Positions 14,312 through 28,514 of a stretch of DNA of 64,000 nucleotides are shown in pieces. The first letter of the stretch is position 1; each line of letters begins with the position of its first letter. Location: the NCBI GenBank assembly GCA_003255065.1, contig QAOA01002030.1, positions 291,090-355,089 of the forward strand, given 5' to 3'. A program made the translations under genes and the position numbers. A model generated the notes under the pieces. That model had not been told where the DNA came from. It did not search any database and saw only the letters and a program-made list of their open reading frames with translations. The DNA comes from Cercis canadensis (taxonomy: Eukaryota; Streptophyta; Magnoliopsida; Fabales; Fabaceae).

Positions 14312-14560
14312 GCTGACAGCAACAATCCCAATTATACATTATAGGTAATTACATTACAATTTTCTCTTATTCTTGCATTAGTTTAATGCATTGTTAACTT
14401 ACCTATGGATTCATGATTGATGCTTGGAATATATTGTATTATCATTCAAAGGATGAAATTCACACTTTATATATTATATATGGTTGATTTATATAATTTA
14501 TGATTCCATGATCACCAATAATGCATCCCACATCTACTTCTCGAGTCCCTCCCGCAGCAG

Positions 14561-14588
14561 CCCGCGCATCGCGCGGGAATAGTACTAG
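14561..14588 (+). other. Helitron 3' terminus: hairpin plus CTAG
   Basis: CCCGCGC-ATC-GCGCGGG forms a perfect 7-bp stem, followed after 11 bases by the terminal CTAG and a host T. This is the transposition terminator signal that defines the family. Confidence 0.93.
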
Positions 14589-15910
14589 TATAACTAAAAA
14601 CAAAATTAATATAAGACATTTTTAATGAGATTGGCCATAGGGTGTTGTAGATACCCAATCTTTTTGGCTCATTACATTCAAACCCATTTCATCAAAGGCC
14701 CACATCACCAAATCTTCATTTTGGATATTTTCATCATATCCTTTAACCCTCTTCTATAAATAGTTCTTAGCGATAAGTATATAGATTTTTACTTCCCTTA
14801 ACATTTATTACACTATTTAATTTGGACCGTGCTAACTTAAGCTTCAGAGCTCATGCATCACTACTCGACTCTTAGTTCACTTGTTACTGTGCAATTAATG
14901 CACTCCAGGTCCGACCTCGTCCATCTGTCCGACCTTCAACTCAGATCAGGCATCATCACGTGTCAAGCTTTAGCTATCAAAGAAGCTTTCTCATAGATGC
15001 TTCTCAATAAATTAACCAAACAACAGAAAAAAAAAAAAAAAAAAAATCTCATTTTCTGTAAAACATGCGATCGTAGAAGGAAAATTTATTTCTTTCAAAA
15101 TTTTCAATAAACTATTTTTTATCTAAATTTTCACTAAATTATTAATTAAATAAGAAAATGTTGCATTATGAAAATGACTATGACAATGTGCTAAGTGCTA
15201 ACTAAAGGATTTTCTTTAGGTAAATAACGATAATAATATTAATACTAGGAGAGTGGCAAAAACAATGTTATGTGGCTTTATCATAGTTTTAAGTATTGAG
15301 CTTTTCTTTTTTTTTAATAGTTTTTGATAATCTAAGAATCAATCTTTAACCCTAACTTTTGGATAGAGCTAAACCTACTAAATCTGAGACGAGCAATCTC
15401 TAAATATTTTATGTCCTACTAAATTTGAGACGAGCCATCCTTGAATATTTTATGCCATGCATACAAACACTATTGATTCTACCATAATCTTGAATTAAGA
15501 AATATTTAAGATCCTCTTGTTTAATATAACAATTGGGAGTAATCTTACGTTCCATGGAGTGTATGACCCCCTTTGTTTGACATGACAATGGAAGTAATCT
15601 TAATCTTGAATTATGGAGTTTCATTGGAGAGTTGAATTACAACCATTACATGGTGTAATCTAATACTAATATACGAAACACTGTAATTCAACTACGTAAT
15701 CTAAAATTATGGAGTGAAAATTGGGGTATACAAACAACTTAAGAACATCTACCATTTACAAAATTCGCCGACTGGATCTCGCTCAAGTCTAAACAGAGAT
15801 AAACTTATAAGATATTTACAGTACTTGAGTCAAATATATGCAATTCTACATATGTCCAATTCAATATGTTTCAGAGTCCACGCTCTGCAGGTGCAGAATG
15901 CGATGCCAGA
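14589..15910. other. Intergenic region between Helitron and DP gene
   Basis: No gene seen. It contains a 21-base A run near 15029 and AT-rich unique DNA. The part close to 15910 is likely the 3' UTR of the DP gene, which is transcribed leftwards. An open frame at 15714-15971 on the plus strand is only the antisense of the last DP exon and its flank. Confidence 0.5.
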
Positions 15911-18900
15911 TCATGAAGACGACCGAACTGAAGAATTTTGGGAAGCATTTCTACTTCCTGGCTGTTGGTGATGGCACATTAACTTGACAACATAAGAGTC
16001 ATCATGCAGCGAGAAGGGAGTGCTGCCAATAAGATAAAATGGCATGAAAATTATCACTCAATACAAGATTGATTAATGTCTTGTAACAGAGTAAAGTCCC
16101 TACCTGTTGAAATCAACGTGAACCATTTTCATGTCTTCAGAAATCTCAATATCAACTATAGCATTAGGGCTCGTCTACAGACACACAAGAAAGAATGAAA
16201 CAATTATAATGCAAACTAATTCTGATGATCATTTAAGTTGTGCATAAACAGAAGAACAGGAACAAAGGGGGGAAAAAAAAGTAGCAAAGACATGAATGCC
16301 TGGCAAGTGCTAGTCTAGCTGTTCTAAAACAATAGATATTCTATTGCAACCTCAGTCAAATGTGAGGCAAACTCCCTAAAGTTTTCCCTTTATTGAAAAA
16401 ATGCCAGAAAGATTTCAAAACGAGCATCGGAATAACAGCTGAAACTCATCTTTGCCTAACTCTGGTACATTTATTTTCTTTTTCTACAAGGTTTCACATT
16501 AAAATATCTTGCCACTTGTCAAGCTAGAAAATGTGAGCGTTATTAATTTTGCTCCCCCTTCCCCAAAATTTAGGTTGGGTAAGCCTCAGGCCCAACTTAA
16601 GCAAGGCAAGTTGTTACGTGTAACTTTTAATTTTCTATAATACACTACATGGTTTTTAGTTTTTAATAGAAGAAAAAGGCATAGACAGACAGACAGAGAG
16701 AAAAGGCTAAAAGAATAACAAATATATTAAGTTCAAACTTGTAGTAATGATATAAAGGAAAGGAAAAGAAAATAATAACAGAGCAATTACATACCTGAAT
16801 GAGTATAAAAGGCAAAGAAATTCCTACTGAAGGGGCATTTCCACACTCGGTAAGTTGTTGATTGCGCTCAATCAATTTTTGATTACCTACTATCTTTTGT
16901 CACCAAGATCAATGAAAGAAAGGCGTAAGAATATGGTTCCTTTCAATGCACAGAAGATAAAGATGTAAAATATGCGAAGAAGTTTCAGTTCGTAGTAAAC
17001 TTTGAATCACCCATACAGCATGCCCCTACTACTACATGGTTATGTACTTCCCTAGATAATATATTATGGCCGCAGCTTATCATTGAACTTCAATAGTAAC
17101 ACTAGCAATCTTAATACATATTTTGATCACTTGAATAATGATGACACAAGACTCCTATTCATACTCAAACTGCGAGAATTCTAGACTCTCAATGACGATA
17201 ACTGTTTTAACACAAGTCTCTAAAATACGCTAAACTTAATTGTTTTCAAATATTTAGGAAGTATAAGAAAACTAAAATTCTAATGCATCAAGAACTCTAG
17301 AAACTTTAAACTAAAATTTCCAACAGTCTCCTGTATAGTTGATAGGCCTGCATTTTCTATTAAATGAAGTCCTATCCTATCCAGTGGATTAGCAGACAGC
17401 ATTTTAACAAGAGATAGGTTTTGTGCAAGATTCATTTTCAGTTTTCAAAAATTCAGAACAAAGACTAGAAGATGATTGAGCACATATAAATAAGATATTT
17501 TATTTCTTTATTTCCCTTAAGTAAAAAGATATTCAAGCCAATAATAAGTTTTGCTAATTCAGATGTATGGTATAAAAGTGCAATGGTAACAGCCTCTGAA
17601 CTATTATTTTGAGATATATTCAAAAAAAATTACAGTGTTTTCTTCCATATGAATATAAATCAGAATTGCAAAAAAATGATAATAGAATTCACTTCAAAAT
17701 CCTTACCCAAATCTTTCCAAGCCTAACTCTAGGTCATAATGTATCTGTGTGAACATATATAAATGTCACACAATAAAATCTGAGGTTTAAATATATTTTC
17801 AATGAATTTCCATGCAAACATTAAAATATCACCAACTAGCATTCATAATGAAGCATATCAAGAAAATATTACTTGCTCTTCTAAATCTTTCAAGTACCCC
17901 ACTTTCTTTGGAATCCTATTCATCAGCTTTTCTCTCAGTACCTGCAATAATGAATTTCATTAACTTATTGATCGATTTCAATTCCTATGTGTACACGCGT
18001 ATGACAAGCAAGAAAGTATGAGTGTACGTGTGTGTGTGTGGTGTCACATTACAGTGATCAGTTATAGCTTAGTATTAGGTCAACAACCAACCTTTATCTC
18101 TTCTAAATTGTTCACTTTCGGATCTGGAAACCCCTTCCACTCAATTTCCTTTTTGTTTTTGGCAATGATATCCAGTGCCAAGAGAACATTTAAGACATCA
18201 TAAACCCGCCTCAGGATATTTTTCTCGTCAGACTGGCAATACCAAACATTAATTTCTATATCATATTCAAGGAACTTATAATAACAAAACAAAAAATGGC
18301 AGCTAGGTGCACACTATAAGTATAAATTGGATAGAAAAGAACCTTATCCAAAGCAGCAGAACTATTAGATTGCATTCTAGCAAACTCAGCCATAATTTCA
18401 TCAGCCACCTGGTCATCAACATACAACAAATGAAATCATTATAGGTTGTTGTGTTACAGAAGGGTAAGAAGCTTTCAGAAAAAGATAAGGGTAAGAAACA
18501 ATACTTGGTTGCACAAGCATGGATGAGCAAATAAACCTGACAAGAATGAAAGATGCATAATCGAACTTCACAGAGGTTTTAATTTGAAAATGTGGAAGAT
18601 ATGTTCCCTCATACTTTCAATCACACAATCAAGAGAATAACCTAAGCATTACCCCTTTATGTAAAACTTAGTGGAAATACAGAAACACATTTCTCTAAGC
18701 CTAAGCCCAAAAATTTTTCATCAACAATCTATTTAACACAAGACTGCTGAAAGCAATCATCTATATGGTTTACCGCTTTCATATAAGTCCATATTAGAAA
18801 TTTGTCTTTTCCTAATATAGAGAGTTGTTCATCACAGTACCTCACCATTTAGCGGTAAACTATATTTTTCTTAGATATAAGTGCACTGATGAAACTTTTC

Positions 18901-19758
18901 AGCCTGCTTATCCACAATGAATCAATGAAAGTCATCAGTGAAATGATACACCTGCCATTGTATGTTTTTAGTAATAAACCTATCCCAAAAGAAAACCCCA
19001 CATAACATGATAACAAAACATTTTATGGCCTGTAATGTGACACCAGACACAGACTCAAAAGTTCACAATGCTGCTTCTGCACATTAAATTTTATGGCCCA
19101 AAAATAATAGAGGAAATTTACCTGACTGTATGTTGTTCTTCCCTTGCTTGCCAACTTCTTACAAACTGGAGAAAAGAACAAACAAAATTAAAGGAATCTT
19201 TTTGCTGCAAATAACAAATTTACCAGGTCTTGCTGACAATTTCATTCAATATTATGAATTTAAAATTTCAAATCTTCTAGGTCAACTAAATAATACAGAA
19301 AAGTGTACTTAAAGTGACAAACAGATACAGAAATGACAAATTGTATGTAGAGAAGTGCTGACCTGTATTTGCGTACTGACGCATTCCTCCACCAATATAT
19401 CTTGATGCCCTTCTCTTTTTTTTTAAGCTACTTTTTCAATAAGAAAAATTGACAAAATCAGTAAGCCTACTTCTCCAAGTTGTAACAGGCTAAAACCGAA
19501 GAACCACAGATTGAGTTTTTGATACAAGGTCATGTCTAATAATCAAAGGAAAAGAGAAAGAAATTGAGTTGTTCACCTCTCGGTGATTGAAGTGCCGTCA
19601 TTATCATGAGTCAAAGCCCCATGGTTTTGCCTCTGTATGCTCTCATAAGAAGTTAAGGCATTTTGATTTCTTTTAGAAGTAGAAAGAGGAGTCTCTCCAC
19701 TAGAAGGATTTTGGCTAAAGCCATGGAACAAGTGTCCCACGAACTTTTCGTCTTTCAT
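15911..19758 (-). CDS. DP-type E2F dimerisation partner (DPA-like)
   Basis: Nuclear partner of E2F factors controlling G1/S genes. Nine exons, read right to left: 19758-19577, 19412-19363, 19165-19122, 18408-18343, 18232-18092, 17941-17873, 16893-16795, 16174-16104 and 16022-15911. They join in phase to 277 residues, close to Arabidopsis DPA (about 290). The winged-helix DNA-binding domain spans about residues 66-155, including GGGMRQYANTVCKKL, ASKGRTTYSQVADEI and the diagnostic RRVYDVLNVLLALDII (122-137). A heptad-type dimerisation region follows (LREKLMN...LKDLEEQIVGNQKLIERN). The conserved DP core then reads SLPFILIQTSPNAIVDIEIS, EDMKMVHVDFN and STPFSLHDD. The start is the first ATG of the first coding exon. 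A TTG two codons upstream is not used, and a 5' UTR intron with a leader exon around 20.9-21.1 kb is possible. Family call firm; no damage seen. Confidence 0.93.
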
Positions 19759-21293
19759 ACTCAAACAGCTACTTTTGCTGATTGTTGACTTTTAATTTCT
19801 AACATAGCATGATGCAGAAATAGTTATGGAAGGCACAGATATAACATATCCGAAAAGGACAAAAGAAAAAATATCTGTGTCAAATTTAAAGAAAATAATA
19901 AGAGAGCTAGGTTTCAAATAAGAAAAGTTTCAACTTTCAGCTTAATCTAAAGCAATGGCTTATTCTTAGGCACTAACTTTAATCACATACATTATGCTTC
20001 TTTAAAACTCTGTTCAGAATGACTGGAATCTGTTGCTGTAGGTTAATGCCAAGTAATGGAAAAGAATCTAATTGCTCACCATAAGTAACAAAAATAACAT
20101 AACCTCTGAAAAATTAGAGCAGTTTTTTCATTATCTCATAAAACTAAAGTTGAAGATTCACTTGCATAAAGTAACTTTTCTACTGACTATATCTTTCTAT
20201 TTGCAATGGATTGGAAATCTAAGACTTCTGTGCCAAACCCTAAACCCCCTCCTTACCACTAGAGCTGAAAGTTTTCTAGTAACATGCTATCAGCAAATAT
20301 GCCATCAATAAAATTGCAGTCCAGTGTGCGATCTTCATCAAAATCAAAATTTTCAATTTGCATGCTTACCACCAAAACCATCTAAATGTATACTTGTGTA
20401 AACTTAAAATCATTCCTACTACTCCTATTCTGCTAAAGAAGCATATAAAAGAAAGCTCAACCCTGCATTTTTTTTTTTTTTAAAAAAGAATACAAGATAT
20501 TCATTTAGATATCAGGCATTTTATTTCGTTGTGATGACAACATAAATTCCTTCAACATATCCAAGAAACACAGAGGTCGTGATAAGTATACCCAATGAAA
20601 AGAAAAAACAGCAACAAACTACTCGTGCTCTGTCTCACAAGAAAAAGCTTATAACACGGTAAATTTTTGCGTGATATTGATAAATTCTCAGAAGATTGCG
20701 TATGAACAAGCACAAGGAATGGTGAATCGAGCAGATTAGTAATATCATCAATTGCGGACCCAGAGCAATTAGCATAATTAATGACGGAAAGATTGAATTT
20801 TTCCATAAAATATACAATTTCATAACAGAAAAACGGAAGAACCAAAAATTCTTCGACCTTGTGAATCAGAATTTCCCCAGAAAACCCAAAGATTATGACT
20901 CGTGCGAAAAAAGGAAAATGGAAAATATAAACCTAATATTTAGCCCCTAAATTGTTGAACATGAAAATGAAAGAAAAGGAAAAGAATGAAGTACCTGAAA
21001 CATTGGTGGAGATCTGTAAGTTCCTCAGGGAATGGAGGGAAGATAACGGTGGAAGACAGTAGCAGTAGGAAACTAGGAAGATTTTCCCGCTTATAAGTTT
21101 TTGACAAAGGGAAATCAGAGTACGAGTCAATGAACGAGTAATTTGGGAAATACCCTTTTCATCCCTATCTATATAAACCTGACTGCCACGTGTCAACAAC
21201 TTATTTGCTAATAAGGTGTTTGATACAAGTCGAAACACTGATTCATTGTATAATAGAGCATGAGATTGAGATGTACTGATCCTAAAAGTTTAA
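19759..21293. other. Upstream region of the DP gene
   Basis: No separate coding gene supported. The stretch probably holds a 5' UTR intron and leader of the DP gene (transcribed right to left), with the promoter near 21.0-21.2 kb; E2F-like TTTCCCGC is readable on the plus strand at about 21083-21090, a motif often found in cell-cycle gene promoters. Open frames at 20552-20845, 20933-21238 and 20072-20311 match no family I know. Confidence 0.35.
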
Positions 21294-21544
21294 AGAGTAA
21301 ACTTATATTTGTGTTCAAATAGTCTTTAAAAAATATTAATTATAAAATAGTTCTCAAAAAAATTTATATGCGTAACAAAATAGTTTAATATTTGTTAAAT
21401 TTTAAATTTTTTAAGGATTATTTTATTACGTATATCAATTTTTTCGAGGATTATTTTGTAGTTAGTATTCTTTTAAATATTATGTTATTAAATNTTATTT
21501 TATTAAATCTTGAATCTTTTAAGGATGTAAATGTAGGTTTACTC
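21294..21544. mobile_element. Fold-back MITE, copy 1 (about 250 bp)
   Basis: Left end reads AGAGTAAACTTATATTTGTG and the right end is close to its reverse complement (ATGTAGGTTTACTC). The two halves are roughly complementary throughout, built around AACAAAATAGTTTAATATTT. A related element with the same organisation lies at 35839-36096. An isolated N at 21494 interrupts it. It has no coding capacity, and the target duplication is not clear. Confidence 0.65.
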
Positions 21545-21884
21545 AAATTTTCAAATTGCTTTTCTATATTTTCTTAGTTCATAGCTTACTTTAAGGATAT
21601 CTACAAATTAGTGGGTTTTGGAACCTTTTAAGCATGGGTGAATGATCCTTTTAGAGTTTTGTGAGAAGATTCGTGTGTGTGTGTGTGTGTGAATTTTTTT
21701 TTTTTTTTGAAATTGACCAATTACATGATATATGTCCCTAACAATTTTTTTTTTTAGTCATTTTAGTGCCCTTTAACCCGCAGCGTTAGCTCTCTTATTT
21801 ATTGACAAAAACTAAAATAAAAAAACATGATTTTTTTCTTGTAATGTACAAATAGGGCCAGTGATCAAGTACTATTTTAATATA

Positions 21885-22075
21885 AAATTAGCCAAATATA
21901 GAATTTTGATTATTGTTAATATATATACTAAGTATTTAATAGAGCTACTAGTGATAATTGGACAAGTAAAATAATCTGCAAAATCCTAAAATAGGACAGA
22001 GCTAGTATGCATATGAAAATTAGTACATAAGATCTAATGCAGCAAATAATGGGAAGAACTAAAACCATAAACTAT
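21885..22075 (+). repeat. Dispersed repeat left of the ADH gene
   Basis: This stretch (AATTAGCCAAATATAG ... AATCCTAAAATAG ... TTAGTACATAAGATCTAA ... GAAGAACTAAAACCATAA) recurs in the same orientation and order at about 25665-25830, just beyond the ADH gene, with indels. It may be a mobile-element remnant or the trace of a local duplication. Confidence 0.6.
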
Positions 22076-22542
22076 GAAATGGCAGAAACTACCCTTGTGA
22101 TCTAGTTCATCCCTTTTCTGGTTAACTTTATCCAATGATAACCAGAAGGAGCAGGTTATTGCCTTGAGTAGTTGATTTCTAAACAAGAATTTGATCTGGT
22201 CATGGAGTTGGTTGCAGTTATTCTTCTGAGGCCTATTATGAGTAAGCCACATGGTCTGGACCAATCAAGATGCTGCTGTGCTGTTAGACTCTAATTTATG
22301 AAGACAAAAATGCATATTGGTAAATGCTAAAGCCTGAAATTTCTTGAACTTTATCTTAAATTGGGATAATCCTATATGCTATACATAGGATTTGGCTTCA
22401 TTTTAATTAGAAATCTGATATCCTTTTCTTTTCTGTCATCTAAAACAGATAAAGAGAAGAACGAAAAGAAAGGAAGCTTTGACTATTAGCGTACCAGATT
22501 TGGAGATGAAGCTCCTTTCAATGCCAGCTACAGAGGCCAAAG

Positions 22543-22636
22543 CCTGCAATATAAAAAGGTGGTTTTGTCCTTAGCATTTTTGCAACAGAAAATTAAGCAC
22601 TTGGTTTTTGAGTAAGAACTTATATAGCACAAGAAA
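22543..22636 (+). promoter_or_regulatory. Putative core promoter and 5' UTR of the ADH gene
   Basis: A TATA-like ATATAAAAAGG lies at about 22548-22558, about 85 bases before the ATG at 22637, suggesting transcription starts near 22580-22590. Position and composition are the only evidence. Confidence 0.35.
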
Positions 22637-25097
<2,461 letters not shown>

Positions 25098-25659
25098 AGT
25101 TTACTTGATTAATTATGTAGAGTTTGTTTGAAATGATGTATTATATCATTTATTTCAAAAAAGAATGAACTTTCAGTAGAATTGGCCTTTGCTCTATGAA
25201 AAAAGGATAAAGGATATGAGATAGTTATCTATATACAATACCATAAATCCATAAAAGTTGATAGGGAAAAAATTGCATACAAAATATCACTTCGGAATAC
25301 GAATTAATTGAGTCATACAAAAATAATGACCATAATGCTTAGTTTGTTGTTGTTGTTTTTTTTTTTTTTTTGTTTTTTTTGGTATTTGGATGAGAAAATT
25401 AAATCACAGTAAACATTAGAATTGTCATTTTTAGACCCAACCATTTAAAATTAAAGCTTTGTTCATATAAAACTGGGTTAAGACTTGAATTTTGAGACCT
25501 ATTTTAAATTGGATTTTTAGGCTTGACTTGATTCGGGTTAGCTCAACCCAAAATGACATTATTAATAAACATTAAATTCTCAATTTGAATATATATTTAA
25601 AAATTTTATGATTTTGAGGATTAGACCCCAACTAAAATATATATCTAGGTTTATTTTAA

Positions 25660-25829
25660 ACAGAACATTAGCCAAATATAGAAAATTGATACTTATAAGT
25701 ATATATACTAAATATTAACATAGGCAGAGGTGATTGGATAGAAACAATAAAATCCTAAAATAGAACGCATAATAAAATTAGTACATAAGATCTAAGTGGC
25801 AAATAATGTGAAGAACTAAAACCATAATA

Positions 25830-25830
<1 letters not shown>
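25660..25830 (+). repeat. Dispersed repeat right of the ADH gene
   Basis: Second copy of the element at 21885-22075, same strand, with matching blocks TTAGCCAAATATAGAA, AATCCTAAAATAG, TAGTACATAAGATCTAA and GAAGAACTAAAACCATAA. It runs directly into an AT microsatellite. Confidence 0.6.

Positions 25831-25831
<1 letters not shown>

Positions 25832-25882
<51 letters not shown>
25832..25882. repeat. (AT)n microsatellite
   Basis: About 25 uninterrupted TA units, followed at 25890 by a single N. The true length is therefore uncertain in this assembly. Confidence 0.9.
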
Positions 25883-25888
<6 letters not shown>

Positions 25889-25963
25889 TNACATAATTTG
25901 GACCAAGAAAGCACAGAACTAAATTACAACTTAATAACAAAATTGTCAGAGTTAATCACAGCA

Positions 25964-27073
25964 TCAACATTGTTCTTGAATCTCAACTTTAACCAGAGCC
26001 ATCCACAATTGTCCTTGAACCCTGAATGACCACACTTGAACAACATCATTCTTCTTGAGCTTATTGGCTTCGGCCATATCAAACCAACTGCCTCTCAGAA
26101 CATATATAGAGGTACCAGGTTTATTGGGTTTGGGCATGTCCCATCTTGTCAAAATTATGTCATCCTCCCAGACCTCAAGGGAGCAGGGCTGAAGCAATGG
26201 CACTGTCATGGAATCCTTTTTCATGAGAAGTTGAAGCTCTGATTCTCGCAAGAAAGCTTCAGTTTTGATTTGCTTCACAGGCATGGAAAGCCTGTTGTGG
26301 TGCTGGCTTAAATCTGTTGAGAAGAGAGCCCTTTGGAAGATGAAAGTGACCTCAGTGCCACCCATTTCACAGATTTTCTTCTTGAATTTCTCCGCCAATG
26401 CTGGTGGTGGGTTTGGTACTTGGGATTTCCTATTCAGTTTGGAATTGGAAGTGGGTTTTGATTTATTCTTTGGTTTCTTGGAATTGGAAACCCAGTCTTC
26501 ATCATCATCAAACAGCTGGGTCTCACTCTTACGCTTTGGAGTTGAACCAACACTTTTCCCCAATTTCAGAACCAAAGGTTTCTTGGTAGTATTGTCCAGG
26601 TTAGTGTTTCTAAGGGTTTCTTCAATGTCAGCGCTCATCAACTCCCAACCCGTAGTAATGGGCTTCTTCTTCAGACGCATAGATCTTTCTTTACGATTGG
26701 GAAGAAAACCCTCTTGTTTAAAGGTTTCAGCCACTGGGTTTGGCTCAGAATTTTTGGAATCAGCTTTAATAGTAATACCCACATGATCATAAATATTCTT
26801 TTTGGAAGCATTGTTGAATTTCCGATCCCTACTGGGCTTCATGCCAGTATTACCTTCCTTGTCCTTTCTTAGGGTTTCTCCAATGCGAGCGAACAGTGAC
26901 TCATACCACATGGTAGTGGGGTTTTTTGGTATAGAGGCTTCAGCAACAGCAACATCAACTCCAACTCCAACTCCGACTGGGTTTGGCTCAGATTTCTTGG
27001 AATTAGGTTTAGCAGTAACATTTATTTTTTTGTGGGAACTTCTCTGATCTTGCTCAAATTTCTGATCTTCCAT
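25964..27073 (-). CDS. B3 domain-containing protein (At2g31720/DUF313-like)
   Basis: Putative plant DNA-binding protein of the small B3/DUF313 group, probably nuclear. Single exon, 369 residues from the ATG at 27073; a GTG two codons upstream is not a plant start. The C-terminal B3 fold spans about residues 225-365: CEMGGTEVTFIFQRALFSTD, RLSMPVKQI, LTRWDMPK and KKNDVVQVWSFRVQG, which follow the family's typical order. The N-terminal 220 residues are basic and low in order, with NLS-like clusters (RMRLKKKP-type, SKKPKNKSKP). They contain an internal duplication: SKKSEPNPV...RIGETLRKD (about 19-75) and SKNSEPNPV...DIEETLRNT (about 99-162). DNA target and role are unknown. The leader is probably within 27074-27240. 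Confidence 0.85.
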   Translation of the reverse strand: MEDQKFEQDQRSSHKKINVTAKPNSKKSEPNPVGVGVGVDVAVAEASIPKNPTTMWYESLFARIGETLRKDKEGNTGMKPSRDRKFNNASKKNIYDHVGITIKADSKNSEPNPVAETFKQEGFLPNRKERSMRLKKKPITTGWELMSADIEETLRNTNLDNTTKKPLVLKLGKSVGSTPKRKSETQLFDDDEDWVSNSKKPKNKSKPTSNSKLNRKSQVPNPPPALAEKFKKKICEMGGTEVTFIFQRALFSTDLSQHHNRLSMPVKQIKTEAFLRESELQLLMKKDSMTVPLLQPCSLEVWEDDIILTRWDMPKPNKPGTSIYVLRGSWFDMAEANKLKKNDVVQVWSFRVQGQLWMALVKVEIQEQC

Positions 27074-28514
27074 TTTCACAATCTCAAGTAATATATCAAA
27101 AGGAGACTAGTTTGGGTCAATATAGTGACCCTTGAAATTGTCCTTAACCAATGGAGGCCACATCTTCACTTCACTGTGTTTGTTGAATGAATAGTTAGAG
27201 ATGGGAAGCAAGAAGTACAAGGGCCGGCTTTTATAGATGGGGTTGCAAGTTTAGTTGTGAGATAGTTACTTGTTGTTAAAGTAATAGGTTTCCTAATTCT
27301 AAGTTGAGAAGGAAGTCTTTCAGTAGAATAATAATAGCTAATTTTAGTATCTAGTTATACACTATAACTAAATCATGTGCTGTCATGTATTCAAAAATTA
27401 TTAAAATCACTTACAGCTAATATAATATCTTACTTACTTAATTTAGTGATGTGGCACTTTTTATTTAATAATAGTTATAGCCTTACACTAAGGGTGGATT
27501 AAATTTAAACTCAAACAAATATTATAGTGTGTTAACACATTATTAATAACTATTCAGTAACATGGTATTAGTTATATCAACTAATTATTACTTGATTAGT
27601 ATATATTACTTATGCTCATTTTTAAGCTTAATGATATTGATATAATATAAATACATCTTGATTATTCACCGTTCAAAGTACATTCATCCTCTTTATTTTT
27701 ATTTTTTTTTTCTCTTTACATCGTTAAATTATGATCAAAACAATTATGGATATAAAAATTTCAAAACTTAATTTTAAAATTATGAATTTCATTTGAGTTT
27801 TAAATCTATAATAAAATTATAATGCTGGTATTTTTCTTAAGAAGAAATCAATATATATTATGAATGTAAATGTGTGTATTTGGATGACTTTTACTCTAAA
27901 TTATATTATTGACTTGAAATTAATGTATTAATCTATTATGTAATGAAAACATACATGCATTATAGGAAGACTTTTCACATGGCAATTAATCTTATCTCAA
28001 TATTGTTAATATTACATTTTATAGGATTTGACAATGGTATTTTAAAGCAGTTGATGAAAATGTTAATTTTAGAAGCTCTTTTTGGACTCTACCAAATCAA
28101 ATAAACAATTTGATTCTCTAGAGCTAATGAGACTTTGGGGGATCGATGAGTGGCCTGTACCTTACCAGTTTGGAACTTCTATATGAAACCCCTAAATAGG
28201 TGACCTCAAAGCTGTAGTTCTCCAAAGCCATTAAAATCTTACTCAAGTTCATCATTCTAAGCAAGCATTTGCAGTATTTTAATCTCACATGGATGGAAAA
28301 GTTGCTTCATTCACAAAAATCTGTGCTCTCATGGCATTTGGTACACTGCAAACAACTCAGTTCACACCAGAAAATTGCATACCAAAGCTTACCATAATAG
28401 CTGTGCATAATGTTAAATTGGTAAAGAAGCAAAAACCACCAAAAGGGCTATGCATGTAAAAACTCCACATTGCAAGAAAAGAACAAATAAGGGAGGAAAA
28501 TTCAACTTGATAGA
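27074..28514. other. Intergenic region between B3 and GT14 genes
   Basis: Contains the upstream region of the B3 gene (about 27074-27300), AT-rich DNA without open frames of note, and, next to 28514, the likely 3' UTR of the GT14 gene. No gene seen. Confidence 0.5.

Larger units (their letters stand above)
8565..14588 (+). mobile_element. Autonomous Helitron (left end unresolved)
   Basis: A rolling-circle DNA transposon. The right end is canonical: a 7-bp GC stem with a 3-nt loop at 14561-14577, then 11 bases ending in CTAG at 14585-14588, followed by T, as expected for insertion between A and T. Inside is a full Rep-helicase gene (8565-14311). Helitrons make no target-site duplication and none is seen. 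The left TC end could not be recognised; the position given is simply the first in-frame base of the coding region. Typical plant elements have some hundreds of bases before the gene, so the element either extends further left or is 5'-truncated. No captured host gene is visible. Confidence 0.9.

Noticed and set aside
14561..14577. GC hairpin considered as a transcription terminator
   Set aside because: Its position and the CTAG end identify it as the Helitron 3' terminus.
20552..21238. Minus-strand frames of about 100 codons upstream of the DP gene
   Set aside because: Hydrophobic or low-information translations without homology; they fall in the probable 5' UTR intron and leader of DP.
26265..26786. 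173-codon plus-strand frame
   Set aside because: Antisense of the B3-domain gene.
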